From Fasciolopsis buskii (taxonomy: Eukaryota; Platyhelminthes; Trematoda; Plagiorchiida; Fasciolidae), in NCBI GenBank assembly GCA_008360955.1, contig LUCM01007969.1, positions 31,281 through 95,280 of the forward strand: a DNA stretch of 64,000 bases. Reading direction: 5' to 3'. Under the pieces are notes generated by a model. It had not been told where the DNA came from, did not search any database, and worked only from the letters and a program-made list of their open reading frames with translations. Below, in pieces: positions 23,496 to 34,559 of the stretch; positions within the stretch are counted from its first letter, which is position 1; every line of letters begins with the position of its first letter. The position numbers and the translations under genes are program-made.

Positions 23496-24790
23496 CTTCA
23501 TTAATAGAAAGTTCGTGAACCTCCTGCGAGTGTTATACTGGCATGTCTTTGGTCAAGTAAGGGTATACGATGAACCATCAAGTTTAATCGAAACGACTAG
23601 CGACTTTCGATAGGAGTGTCCCCTCTTTCCACTCCTGCTCAACTTCGTCATCGACGAGGTAATGAAGGATGCTTTAGGAAGGCTTCAGGAATTAGGCAAC
23701 GAACCAGCAAATGCGGAGAATTTGTTACTAAGATCACGCAGAAGATCTTGTATGCTTGTCCGAATTTGCGTAATACGCGCAACGTGTATTAGATAGACTT
23801 GTGAGAGCTGTAGCTCCATTCGGCATGTGGTTTGCACCTTCAAAGGGTAAATTGCTGTTACAGAACTGGGCGACAGTAGTAGTCCCGAGCTTCATACCGA
23901 ATGGACAGGAAATAATGACTATGGACCTTGGTAGCTGCGTGTCGAACGATAGCAGCGCGACAGTAGATGTGAACACGCGTATACCCAAGGCTAGAGCGGC
24001 GTACACTGGACTGAAGCACTTGCGGTGTGGGTCTGATATTTCACTGAAGTTTAGAGGTCGTGTGCACTGTGCCACAGTGCTTTTAGTTCTGTTTTATGGT
24101 TGGGAGACATGGAGTATGCGTATCGGAGATGTTCGTCGCTTAGAGGTTTCCGATAACCGATGTCCGCGTAGAATGGCTAGGATTGGGGGAGTGACCGGGT
24201 GAGTGATGTTGAGGCTAGGAATCTGATACTAGGTGCCAGTTCTCAGAACACCTTACCTGAGCGTATGAAACTTAGTAGTCTATGTTGGTTGGGTCACGTG
24301 TTGCGTATAGCTAACATTCGTCTACCGTACCGTCACCTATTTCGCTTTTTTCTCACGGAGTGGAAAAAACCATGTGGAGGTGAGTAAATGACGTGGCAGC
24401 TTGGAGTGAAAAAAAAATGCACAGCGAACTTAGGTAAAGTAGGTGTCTCACGTCTTCATGGTTGGGGTCCGGAAGATCCGTTAACTAGCTGGCTGGCGAT
24501 ACTGAAGGATATGGCAGTGAGCCATGAACAGTGACGATCGTGTTATCATTTTCTATTCAATCCGAATGATTGAAAGAGTGCGTTTATACAGTTAGACTGC
24601 GTTCCGTATGTTGGCTTCTACCGCATTCGTATCTTTGCTCGTCTGTTTAGGTTCACTCCCTGTTCCATTTGCGTTTTTACTGTTTATAGAAACGTGTAAC
24701 TCTGGAGAAAAGGCGGGGGCCAGTGGGGCTTGCCTTGTTGCTTGAAGCTCATCGATGGTGATGATGGTCTCGCCCGGGACGAACGGAAGT
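23496..24790 (+). mobile_element. RTE-type LINE, 5'-truncated second copy joined to the first
   Basis: At about 23,500 the sequence jumps back to the RT region before motif B (NLLRVLYWHVFGQVRVY), then repeats the post-motif-C region already passed (RVLDRLVRAVAPFGMWFAPS) and continues to the RTE C-terminus (KLSSLCWLGHVLRIANIRLP, DMAVSHEQ*RSC) and the family 3' UTR to about 24,790. So this is a separate, truncated insertion or rearranged copy. An inverted near-identical copy of 23,496-24,031 lies at 35,338-35,873. Confidence 0.8.
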
Positions 24791-24889
24791 TCATTCTCGT
24801 TCGAAACTGGTGTAAGAACCACATCAGGGCTTACCAAAAGGCAGTCAAACAAGAGATCTTCGTTTATATATGAAGAGATTTAAATAGTC

Positions 24890-26240
24890 GACGCCACCGC
24901 CGCCTGCCCTACAAACCCAGGCGGGTCTCCGATGACGCCTCGCGACCCGGTAGCTGAGGCTTTTAATTCCTACTTCGGCACCACCCTCATCTCCACCTCA
25001 ACCTTATCCCATTCCTTTATTTACCCAATCCCATTTGTCTGTACTCTATGTCACAGTCCTGAAAAATCTCTGCCTAAACAAATACCGTGCCACGGGACAT
25101 AATCTACTTCATCCTCACATACTAAAAGTAAATGCTGCGACTTTAGCCCCCCTCCCCATTTACTTCTCTCTTTCAGTTAACTATCCTTCCACGTGAAATG
25201 CAGCAATTATAGTATCAATCTACAAAGGGTATCCGACAACTTTCCACCAGCTATATACTAGTTAGTCTTACCAGTATCCCCAGTAAAATCTTCGCAAGAA
25301 TACTGAAGCATTCCATCCTTTCCCACTTGCAAAGTGATAAGCTTTCTCCATCCCAGCATGGTTTTCTCCCAGACAGGTCTTGCATCACCAACATGCTGAC
25401 TGTCGTGAATAGCCTCACTAAGGCTTATGATGACGGACAGATTTCACATGCCATCTTGATAGACTTTGCGAAACCCATACTGCACTACTGTTTATGTGAT
25501 CTCAGGCCGTCTACTAGACTTACTGCATAGCTTTCTTACTGATCGCAATTTTGTCGTCCAAGTAGGTAACACCATCTCGCCAGTCCTTCGTGGCATCCCT
25601 CAAGGTTCAGTTCTTGGGCCCGTATTATTTCTAGTCTGCATCAACGACCTCCCTCTGTTCCTCTCGTCCAGCATTGCGGTGGATACGGACGACGTGACCA
25701 TATGGGGCATGGACAAAGGTCGCCTCCAACAGGCTATAACTAAGGCCAGTCGGTGTTCAATCGACCTTCCCATATAGCACGTATACTTGTCCGCTGTTGG
25801 AGTACGGCAGCCAAATAGTGCACTCTGGACTCTCACGCGACCAAAAGTGTCTAGAGCGGGTGCAAAAAGTTGCCAGCAAAACAGTACGAGGTCTCTCCCA
25901 TCCCCCTTATCCGTCTCGCCTACATATCCTTGACCTATATACCCCAGAGGTAAGGCGCATCAGGGGTGATTTGTTCCTGCTATTCAATCTTTTTACATCA
26001 TGCCTGGTTGGTGAATTTTTCCTTTCGAGCCCACTCTCCCCTCTCAGAGTCCATTCAAGAAAAGAATCTCCAAGTATCGGCTCCACACCTCCCTCAGAGT
26101 TAATCTCTTCACTCATGGAGTAATCTCTCTGGAACGTTCTGCTCAAAGGATTTTGCAATTCACAAAGTAAAGCCACCTTCAAAGGAGCCTTGCCATTCAT
26201 TTAGGCCTCACTCTTCAACCTCCCCCACCCCTGATTATCT
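24890..26240 (+). mobile_element. CR1-like LINE, second family, RT and 3' part
   Basis: Plus-strand frames read LQSDKLSPSQHGFLPDRSC, then TNMLTVVNSLTKAYDDGQIS and ILIDFAKP (motif A region, 25,330-25,480). Next comes [20 protein letters not shown] (motif B, about 25,580-25,640), then [12 protein letters not shown] (motif C, where ADDTTIW is usual, about 25,674). The 3' domain is LEYGSQIVHSGLSRDQKCLE, RVQKVASKTVRGL and LHILDLYTPEVRRIRGDLFL (25,797-25,990). A deletion after motif A and several shifts inactivate it. No endonuclease was recognised upstream. Confidence 0.8.
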
Positions 26241-27924
26241 TCCCAATTCTGCAGTACCTTCCTCGCACCAATTAGGGAGCATGCGCGATGGCACCGATAA
26301 CTACCATTTCTTTTGTAGGATGGTTGTCGCCCCCCCGGTTTTTCTCTTTTCAGCTCACACTTCTACTGACAAGTAGACAATTCAAATACTGGGGTCTACT
26401 GGCTTGGCGTTGCACGCGCGAGCTCGTTCGAGACCTCACTGTCCCGGTACGCCGCATTTTGACGACTCTGCCACACGAACTCAATGCGCTACGCGCACTG
26501 TTGCTTCACGCAACACTGAGGACAGTGTTCTTTCATGGGGGAGAGTAGTGTAGTGCGAGGCCTTGTGTTACCATGTAGTTTTGCCACGTCGAACTTCTCG
26601 CTTACTGAACTCTGGCTCACGAGATCTCTTTCCTATTTTGCAGATCCGACTACCTGCACCCCCCTGGAGGAGCACTGTCCCCGGACGCTACAGATTCTGT
26701 GAGGCGAGATCCCGTGCATTCGCCTGATACGTGTTCCGTTCCGCCCTTGTCATTTGATGAAATTCAGATCACAGTGTTTTACCTCTTCTGCTTATAGATC
26801 TGAGAATTTTCACTCCTTTAAGAGGAGTGTCGTCCTGGTATGCTAAACTCCTAAAGGTGAGCGTGACATCACACTACATAGAGTCAATCTATCCGGCCTT
26901 AGGTGTGTTCAAGTAAATAAATAGGGCGCACTTTATAAAACAAACTGGAAATCAAGCTTGAAACTTTGCGCCATTGCTGATGGAAAAGATGATAACTTTA
27001 ACGTTTTCTCGCGGCCGGATGGGGATGCCTTATTGTGAGAGTGTGAAATTGAATGATACTTGGCCTCGTAACAACTGATAAATTCTGCTGCAATACCTGC
27101 ACGCAGTTTCCCTTGATGCTTTCTCCGCTTGGAAGTAAATTCAAACGGTTTGCACATGTACGTGCACAAATTACTTCGTAAGTTAAAGAAAGCTGCGGTA
27201 ACCACAAAACCAGAAAAATTTAACCAACCGAAGTAATGATCTTTAAATTTGAAAATAGAAATTATGGGCACAATTTCTGAGTAGCGGTGTCTTTGTCGCA
27301 AGAAATCGATACCGAGAACCATTAGCGCTCTATATTCTAAGTATACTTAGGTTGTACCGTAGCATTGTGTGGTTTTATCCCCTAACAAATGCGTTCACAC
27401 CAATAAATAGAAACAAGTTGGTTTATATTCGGTTTCCGAGTGGCTTGCTCCATGCCAAACATCGTTCAGTGAGTGCTTGGCGGTACTAGAAAAGCCCATC
27501 GTTTCAAATTGTTTTCCGGTTCGGTAAACCAAAACAGGGCCAAATCGACCGCGCCTCTGTATATGTGTTTCTTCCCTGAATTACCCTTTCTGCAAACAAG
27601 GAATCATTTAGAAGACACTTAGTAGACGATTTCCGTCAGTACAGTTCCCTCAGTACTATCCAGTGACATGAAAAGGGTTTGTAAATATAAAGTAGTTGTC
27701 GAAAATCCTAAAAAAATGTGCGGGCTAATTCATTAGCTTCATCCAAGTCGCCGTTATTCATCTTAAAGCACGATCTTGTTTCGACCTGTTTGGGAGAATG
27801 ATTGAAATAAATAAATGAATGAAGGTATGTGCCAAAGGATCTAGATTGGTTTGAAATATACAGGGGTGTGTGTAAACGGTACTGCTTACCTCTCTCAGTG
27901 AGTGTCTACAAGAAATGTATATTT
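26241..27924. other. No recognisable feature
   Basis: Contains a minus-strand open frame of 129 codons at 26,933-27,322 that I could not place in any family. Nothing else stands out. Confidence 0.4.
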
Positions 27925-27973
27925 GCGCTAATCTTTTATTCAACCTGTCTCTTCTGTCTCCAACCCAATCTGT

Positions 27974-29500
27974 TTGCCTCTTCTGCCTACCCATAGTATC
28001 TCCATTGGTAACACGCCTGATACTCGCAAAGGTTTATTGTCAACTAGTGTAGTAGGTGGTTTTCAGTCTGTTAGCTCACATTTTCTCAAGCCTCATCAGC
28101 CTCTGCATCTGGGTTCCTTCAATGTGCACACTTTAATGCAGGCTGGCCAACAGGCGTGTTTGGCTCTGACAGTGGACTCACTTTCGATTGATGTCTGCTG
28201 TGTGAGTGAAACACGAATTCAGGATTCGAGTAGAGTAATTCAGCTAACTGCGCCAAACGTCTCGTCAAGATATTTCCTGTGCACTTCAGGAGACGAAGCA
28301 GCCCAAGCTGTGGGTCAACGTGGTGTAGGAATAGTCTTGAATGAGAAGGGTGAAGCAGCCCTTTTAGATTGGATCCCAGTCAACAGTCGCTTGTGTGCCA
28401 TGAGACTGCAGGGATCAGTCGGCGTCCGGAAGGATAGTAGTGTTAAGCGTAGTTTATTTGTTATCTCGGCATACGCTCCCACAGACTGCAGCACTGATAT
28501 GGAGAAAGACGAGTTTTACGATAACCTCGTCACTCTTGTTCGGAAGAGCAAACGCTCTGACATTGTATTGGTAGCAGGTGACTTTAATGCACAAGTTGGA
28601 AAACTGAGTGCATCGGAGTCCTGTTTAGGTGGGCGATGCGCGTTGCCTGCACAGCGAACAGACAACGGAGAAAGACTTCTCCAATTCTGTGCAGATAATC
28701 ATTTATTCTTATCTAGTACGGATTTCCGACACAGTTCGCGTCGCACTGCGACATGGCGCTCTAGCTCGACAGGTACTTTGAGTCAGATTGACGATATCGC
28801 AGTTAGCTACCGTTGGCTCAGTTCTGTCCAGAACTGTAGATCATACTGGACCGCGTGCGTCGAATCGGACCATGCGTTCGTTTTAATGCGATTTAGGCTG
28901 CAGCTGAATGGCCATCGACGCAGGCCACAAATCCGATTGGCTGTCGAACGTTTGTCTGATTCGGCTGTTCGCAACAGCTGCGAACAGAAACTGTCCCAGG
29001 AACTAAGAACTGCGACCAGTGGCAATGAAGACGATCAGTGGGATCAAATTAAGCATTCTATGCACTTGGCAGCGAATTTCGCCTGCGGTCCCAGACCTAG
29101 TATTCATCAAAAACACTGGATCTCTCAAGCGTCGCTAATTCTAATAAAACAAGAACGCGAGCTGACTAACTGCAAGGAAATGAATGAGATGCGTCGGCAG
29201 TTGCAGCGTCAGTTGACCGTAAGCCTTGGGAATGACCGCGAAAACTGGTGGGTTAAGGTAGCCGAAGAGATGGAAGTGGCGTCCGCTTCAGGTAACAGTC
29301 AAAGACTGTTTAAGCTTATACGCGACAGCGGTGGGCGGCGAACTTCGGTTAGTGAAGTCGTGTGCGATAGGACTGGAGAGCTCGTCCGTGGTAGACAACA
29401 AAGGCTGAACCGTTGGGCAGACCACTGCAAGGATCGGTTTAGCTGGCCGCACGCTAACGTATTCAGACCGACGTCTGGAGTGGCGAAGTGTCTGTTGAGT
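27974..29500 (+). pseudogene. RTE polyprotein part 1: AP endonuclease and linker
   Basis: In a living element this domain nicks target DNA to prime reverse transcription. The endonuclease blocks are all present: LGSFNVHTL, CVSETRIQDSS (catalytic Glu), VISAYAPTD, VLVAGDFNAQVG (Asp and Asn), TATWRS, LSQIDDIAVSYRW and ESDHAFVLMRF (the SDH signature). The linker carries RRQLQRQLTVSLGNDRENWW and SGNSQRLFKLIRDSGG. About 500 codons stay open, then a shift near 29,490-29,500 moves the reading into the next frame; the nominal frame itself runs on to a stop at 29,611. The Met at 27,974 is the first in frame, but the 44.4-kb copy suggests the reading began further upstream. Confidence 0.85.
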
Positions 29501-30236
29501 CCTCAATGGAAGTGGAAGTGGAGTCGAATATTCTACTTCCGAGGCGGGGAAAAGCAGCCGATCCCGAAAAACTTCCCCCAGTTCTTTTTAAACTGGGTGG
29601 AGAGGTGCTGATGAAATCACTTACCTCCTTGATGCGTGATATTTGGATCGAGGAGCGTATCCCGCTATCGTGGGGTGAGTCACTGATTGTGCCCATCTTC
29701 AAGAAGGGTACACGGAGTGACTGCAGCAATCATCGTGGGATTAGCTTAATGCCCAAAGTCACTAAAGTGTTAGCTTCAATAATGCTGCGCCGTTTGACAC
29801 CGATTCGCGAGAGTAATATCCGCGACCAACAGGCCGGATTTCGGCCAGGTCGAGGTTGCATCGACCAAATATTCACTCTTCGACGGATACCCGAAACGCG
29901 CCACACGCACCGGCGCCCTACGATCGTAGTCTTCCTCGACTTGAAAGGTGCTTTCGACTCTGTGGATCGATCGGCACTACTCAGTGCTCTCCACCGGAAG
30001 GGTATGCCAACGAAGTTTGTGAACCTGTTGCGAGCATTGTACTCGCATACCTATGGTCGCGTTAGGGTATACGGTGAACTGTCACGTTCATTCAAAACGA
30101 CTAGTGGCGTTCGACAAGGGTGTTCCATCTCTCCATTCTTGTTCAACTTCGTCATGGACGAGGTGCTGGAAGATGCTTTAGGAGGTCTTCGGGATGTAGG
30201 AGTCGAACTGGGAAATGGAGGAAAGCTATGCGACCC
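29500..30236 (+). pseudogene. RTE polyprotein part 2: reverse transcriptase fingers and palm up to motif B
   Basis: RT blocks in order: LIVPIFKKGTRSDCSNHRGI (motifs 1-2), QQAGFRPGRGCIDQIFTLRR (motif 2a/3), VVFLDLKGAFDSV (motif A with its Asp) and SGVRQGCSISPFLFNFVMDE (motif B). This order and the GFRPGRGC..QIFTL wording fit the RTE clade. The frame is lost at about 30,228-30,240, immediately before motif C, consistent with a one-base deletion; the frame then runs to a stop at 30,297. Other copies (for example at 55.9 kb) read through this point, so the lesion is private to this copy. Confidence 0.85.
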
Positions 30237-31085
30237 GATTACGCAGACGACGTCGTGTGCCTGTTCGAGTCTGCGGACCATGCACAACGGGCACTAGATA
30301 GACTGTCGAGATCGGTTGCTCGGTTTGGCATGTGCTTTGCACCTTCAAAGTGCAAAGTACTGTTACAGGACTGGATGACAGCAGCGCCGAACTTGATACT
30401 GGATGGAGAGGAAATAACGACTGTGGACCGTTTCACCTACCTCGGTAGATGCGTGTCTAACGATGGTAGCTCGGGATTGGGAGTAAGTATGCGTATATCC
30501 AAGGCTCGTGCAGCTTACGCTGGATTGAAGCACTTGTGGCGTCGGCCTGATATTTCACTGAAGTTGAAAGATCGTGTGTACTGTGCTGCAGTGCATTCAG
30601 TTCTGTTGTACGGTTGCGAGGCGTGGAGTATGCGTGTGGGAGATGTTCATCGGTTGGAGGTTTTCGACAATCGATGTTTACGTAGTATGGCTAGGATTGG
30701 ATGGAGTGACCGGGTGAGTAATATTGAGGTTAGGAATCTGGTACTGGGTGCCACTTCTGAGAATAGCTTGTTTCAGCGTATGAAACTTAGTAGACTACGC
30801 TGGTTGGGTCACGTGTTGCGTATGACGAACACTCGTCTACCGTACCGTGCCTTATTTTGTGTTCGTCCTAAGGAATGGAAGAAGCCATGTGGAGGCCAAC
30901 AGATGACGTGGCAACGTGGGATGAGAAAATGTACAGCGAACTTAGGTAAAGTAGGTGTCTCACGCCTTCGTGGTTGGTGTCCGAAAGACTTGTCGACTTG
31001 CTGGCTGGAGACACTGAAGGATATGGCAGTGAACCGTGAACAGTGGCGATCGTGCTGTCATTTTCTATCGAATCAGAATGATTGA
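30228..31085 (+). pseudogene. RTE polyprotein part 3: RT motif C, thumb and C-terminal domain
   Basis: It opens with DYADDVVCLFES, the intact catalytic YADD, then RFGMCFAPSKCKVLLQDW, FTYLGRCVSNDGS, ARAAYAGLKHLWRRPDISLK, VLLYGCEAWSMR and LRWLGHVLRM. It ends DMAVNREQWRSCCHFLS before the stop. The LRW.GHVLRM and QWR signatures are usual for the RTE C-terminus. It lies one frame away from the preceding segment. With only two frame breaks in about 1,030 codons and no internal stops, the copy is young. Confidence 0.87.
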
Positions 31086-31275
31086 AAACACGTGCGTTTA
31101 TACAGTTAGGCTGTGTTCCGTGTGTTGGGTGCAGCAGCATCTTATCTCTTCCCGCCTGTGTAGGTCCACTCCCTGTTCCCATTGGATATTCACTCTTTTT
31201 ATATAAACGTGTAACTCTGGGGAACGGCAGCGGTCAGTGAGGCTTGCCTTGCTGTTTAACGCTGAACGATGAAGG

Positions 31276-31889
31276 TAATGTGAGCAGATCATGTGCTACT
31301 GAAATCAGGGCAAAAAAGGAAGACCGCGCAAGAAAGAGAAAAAGGAGACATTTTTGAAATTCATTACGCGTCATTTTTGCCGGTTTCGCGCTCCATCGAT
31401 TGTTCGTCACGCTCCATTGTTCTATTGTACTACTCGATCGCCCATTCTAAAGTAGGCATGCTCATTCGAGGACGCACCTGTAACCTTTGCATAACCAAAT
31501 ATCGCCTGCAAAGTAACATCGTTGATTCAGATCTACCGGTGACTAATTAATCATCTTTTGTGTTTTTTCTTCCCCGGGCCGGTGTAGCACGATAACCAGC
31601 AATCGCGTTATTTAGATGGCCACGTCACAATGCCGCCCACATGTCTGTGTTTCTAGAAAAAATGTCGTTTGGTAAACGAGAACCTTTCACGCTGTCGACA
31701 CTGCGGCTGCTTGTCTGCGACCGCTTGTTCATTGAGCCTAGACTCGTATTACTCACGACGAACTACCCAGGAACGCGCCAGAGTACATGCAGTTCAGCCC
31801 AGATGATTGGCCTGTCGGATTCCTTGATCATCTCACTACGCATAACTTTCATAAGCTAGTACTACTAATCAGTCGGTTTCAATAATTGC
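31276..31889. other. No recognisable feature
   Basis: Spacer after the RTE 3' end; nothing assigned. Confidence 0.4.
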
Positions 31890-32015
31890 TGATCACAACA
31901 GCCTTCGTCACTTCTGTATCCACCACTGTCCGCGGTCGTTTTTCAGGCTCCTAGTTAGCTGTCGTCTCAGGGGCTCGTGTGTCTCATTGTATAAGGCATC
32001 CGAATGAACAGACCT
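31890..32015 (-). mobile_element. RTE linker fragment
   Basis: Minus-strand reading ETHEPLRRQLTRSLKNDRGQ followed by WWIQK matches the RTE linker block (RRQLQRQLTVSLGNDRENWW). The same subfamily is seen at 38.9 kb. Confidence 0.65.
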
Positions 32016-32439
32016 TCCAGTGGTAGCAACCAGGTAAACTAAACGCCACTCACCAAAAGGATTAGAGGTTCGAATCTCTGATCCATCAGTGACTTCGGTG
32101 GTAGATGGCAACCCGCTGTCGTCCGGATCGTTACCACACCTAACCTAATGAAACCTTATGTAATTCTACATCACCCCAAGTTTCACGATCATGATTGCCC
32201 CTGTCCCCACTCAGTTTAGTAGGCCATAACGGCTATGGGCATGCTCCTTCTACAGCACGTGCGTCAAGAATGGGAAAAAGGCACCCGAAGTCGAGGAAAT
32301 CCACCGTTTGTTCGACCCACATTGCCTGGCGTTTGCCTCTGCGTTCACGCCTTCTCTGAAGAACAAGGAGAAAATGCCCTATTCGCAAACCATTCACGCG
32401 CATTGGTTGCCCCATAAAATTCATTGAGTTTCGTAGACC
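32016..32439. other. No recognisable feature
   Basis: No domain, RNA or repeat assigned. A ggttcgaatctctga string at about 32,067 resembles a Pol III B box, but no tRNA-like fold was found. Confidence 0.35.
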
Positions 32440-32830
32440 AAAAGGTGACCCAATCCTTGAAGCGGTAAGGAAAACAGTTTGTCATACTAACCTTGAAAGG
32501 GGACCATATTCTTAAGGATGTGCTTTACAGGCTCACCACGGCTATTAATCGCATATATTCAGTCGCAAAGCTTTATATTTTGCTAACTACACGAAGGGCG
32601 GTTTTGAATCTGGTCGGATGTCACAGTCTGTCTCACGTTTGGTATGTCAGTTTACTTTCAATTGAGGTGACGCACATCGACAGACTAGACCATAGACTTT
32701 CGCAACAGTTTTCAGAACATATTCCCAATTGTTGGATCAAACCGATGTCACAAAACACTGCAGACAATTATTCCCGTCATGAACTAGGGTCACCCATTAC
32801 GAAACGTTTTATAACAACCAAACACACAAT
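32440..32830 (+). mobile_element. Penelope-like element fragment, decayed
   Basis: The reading KGDHILKDVLYRLTTAINRI..VAKLYILLTTRRAV aligns with KGDTLAEIARRRLTSAINKT..AAKLRILFKSRPVV of the Penelope-like elements at 54.6 and 59.7 kb. DRLDHRLSQQFSEHIPNCWI then follows where those have GRTTRRLSERIREHYPAWL of the GIY-YIG domain. The cysteine and YIG residues are gone. Orientation is opposite to the twin copies. Confidence 0.65.
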
Positions 32831-33339
32831 TGGTCCCATCTTATTTTTTAGACTTTTATTGTACAATAATAATAAAAAGATGTTGGTTTTCAACGAAACC
32901 ACGATGACCGATGACGTAACTCAGGTTTTTGTGCATAGAATCTAGTAACACAGGCTTTGCGATCCCTGAATATGACATCGAGTTTTCGCTATACATAACT
33001 ATAGGCTTCTTCCCTCTCGCTGATTGAATGTCATGTAATTTTCAGATTGTTTTGTGTCGGTGGTTGGAAACCGTCAAGGCGAGGCTGCACCTTGACATGA
33101 TGTGACAGCTTGCGTACTTCCAACGAGCTATACAGGATGGCTTATCTCATGCGGATGACTCAATCATACTTGCAAGGCCAATAATTAGGTCTGACGAAGT
33201 AGTCTCCTGGTCCTCAAGGTTGGGCGTTGAGCTGGACTGGTAGCTCAGTCGAGAAACTGAATGAAAGAATAATAATGGCTCGGCTACATTCCAAGCCGCC
33301 TTGCGGTCACGTTCCTGTTAGATCGAAAGGCTTTGGTTG
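32831..33339. other. No recognisable feature
   Basis: Spacer between a Penelope scrap and an RTE 5' end; nothing assigned. Confidence 0.4.
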
Positions 33340-34199
33340 AGAACCCTAATCGTCCATCGGCTTAGCAACTGGACTCTAGCATTCCCCATGAGTTACATGT
33401 CTACAAAGAACTCCTTACCCCATCGGTCGTTGCGCAGGATAGTCAGGTCCGTGTCGCCTATTCGATTGAGTGGGGTGGATAGTGATAGGTATGCCACTTC
33501 TCAGAGTTTCCTCTCCTTTATGCGACCTCTCTTCTGTCGCCAACCAAATCTCTTTGCCCCCTCTGTTTACCCATAATGTCTCCACTGATAAGACGCCCGG
33601 TACTCTCATCAGTTTATTATCAAATAGTGTGATAAGTGGTTTTCAATGTGCTGGCTCTGGCTTTCACAAACCTCATTAGCATCTGAATCTTGGCCCTTTC
33701 AGTATGCACACTTTCATGCAGGCTGGTCAACAAGCGCGTTTGGCTCTGACAATGGACTCACTTTCGATTGATGTCTGGTGTGCCAGGATTCGAGTAGAGT
33801 AATTCAAGTGACTGCGCCTAATGTCTCATCAAGATATTTCCTGTACACTTCAGGAGACGAAGCAGCTCAAGCTATGCGTCGAGGTGGTGTAGGAATAGTC
33901 TTAATTGAGAAGATTGAAGCGTCCCTTCTAGACTGGATCCCGGCCAACAATCGCTTGTACGCCTTGAGATTGCAGGGATCAGTCAGCGTTCGGTAAGATA
34001 ATCGTTAAGCGCAATTTATTCGCCATCTCGGCATACGCCCCCACAGACTGACTGGAGCACTGACATGCAAAAGGACGGGTTTTATGACGAACTTGTCACT
34101 CTCATTTGGAAGAGCGAGGGGTCCGACATTGTAGTGGTAGCAGGTGATTTTAATGCACAAGTTGAAAACCTGAGTGTATTGGAAGTTTGTTTAGGTGGG
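33340..34199 (+). mobile_element. RTE-type LINE, 5' leader and endonuclease part
   Basis: The leader (ccccatgagttaca.g.ctacaaa, then catcggt.gt.gcgcaggat) is shared with the copy starting near 44.26 kb. The endonuclease region follows and is nearly identical to 21,827-22,321 from base 33,705 on, with two mismatches seen, and shares the same 18-nt deletion at the catalytic Glu block. Similarity stops abruptly at 34,199. Confidence 0.85.
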
Positions 34200-34559
34200 C
34201 ACTTTGCCTTGCCTGTGTCAATTGGGCAATAACGGAGACTTCCTCACAGCACCTCTCCTTGTGCCGGGTAATCATTGCCGCGCTGCTCATGGCTTCATGG
34301 TCGATGCGTAGTGGCAGTCGTGTTACTGCGCAGAGCTCCAATGCTGAGCTAACGTCCCATCAACTTGCGTGTCAGTTTTTGATTGGAAGGTTCTGGTTAG
34401 GATTCACAAAAATACGGCGTTGACAGCTGCGAAGTATCGCCCGCAAAATGGCTTCTACAAGTCTATGATAGAGAAACCGTATCAACTCCTGTTCTTCCGT
34501 TACTGAGACCACGCGGGATGCCACGAATGATTACGACTCTGTTGATTCGTTTAGTGCCA

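Larger units (their letters stand above)
27925..31275 (+). mobile_element. RTE-type LINE, best preserved copy in the window
   Basis: An element of about 3.35 kb with one long reading broken only twice. Layout: 5' leader shared with the copies at 33.5 and 44.4 kb; AP endonuclease (28,105-28,895); linker; reverse transcriptase (29,560-30,300); C-terminal domain (30,300-31,085); and a 3' UTR of about 190 bp shared with copies ending near 24.79 and 47.07 kb. The 5' end seems truncated, since the leader upstream of about 27,925 that the 33.3- and 44.3-kb copies share is missing. No clear target-site duplication was found by eye. Confidence 0.88.

Noticed and set aside
24592..24852. 86-codon minus-strand open frame; similar ones at 30,868-31,182 and 46,803-47,111
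   Set aside because: All lie antisense to the 3' end and UTR of RTE copies. The repeated occurrence reflects the repeat, not a gene.
32067..32082. B-box-like ggttcgaatctctga as a Pol III gene
   Set aside because: No matching A box or tRNA-like fold was found upstream.
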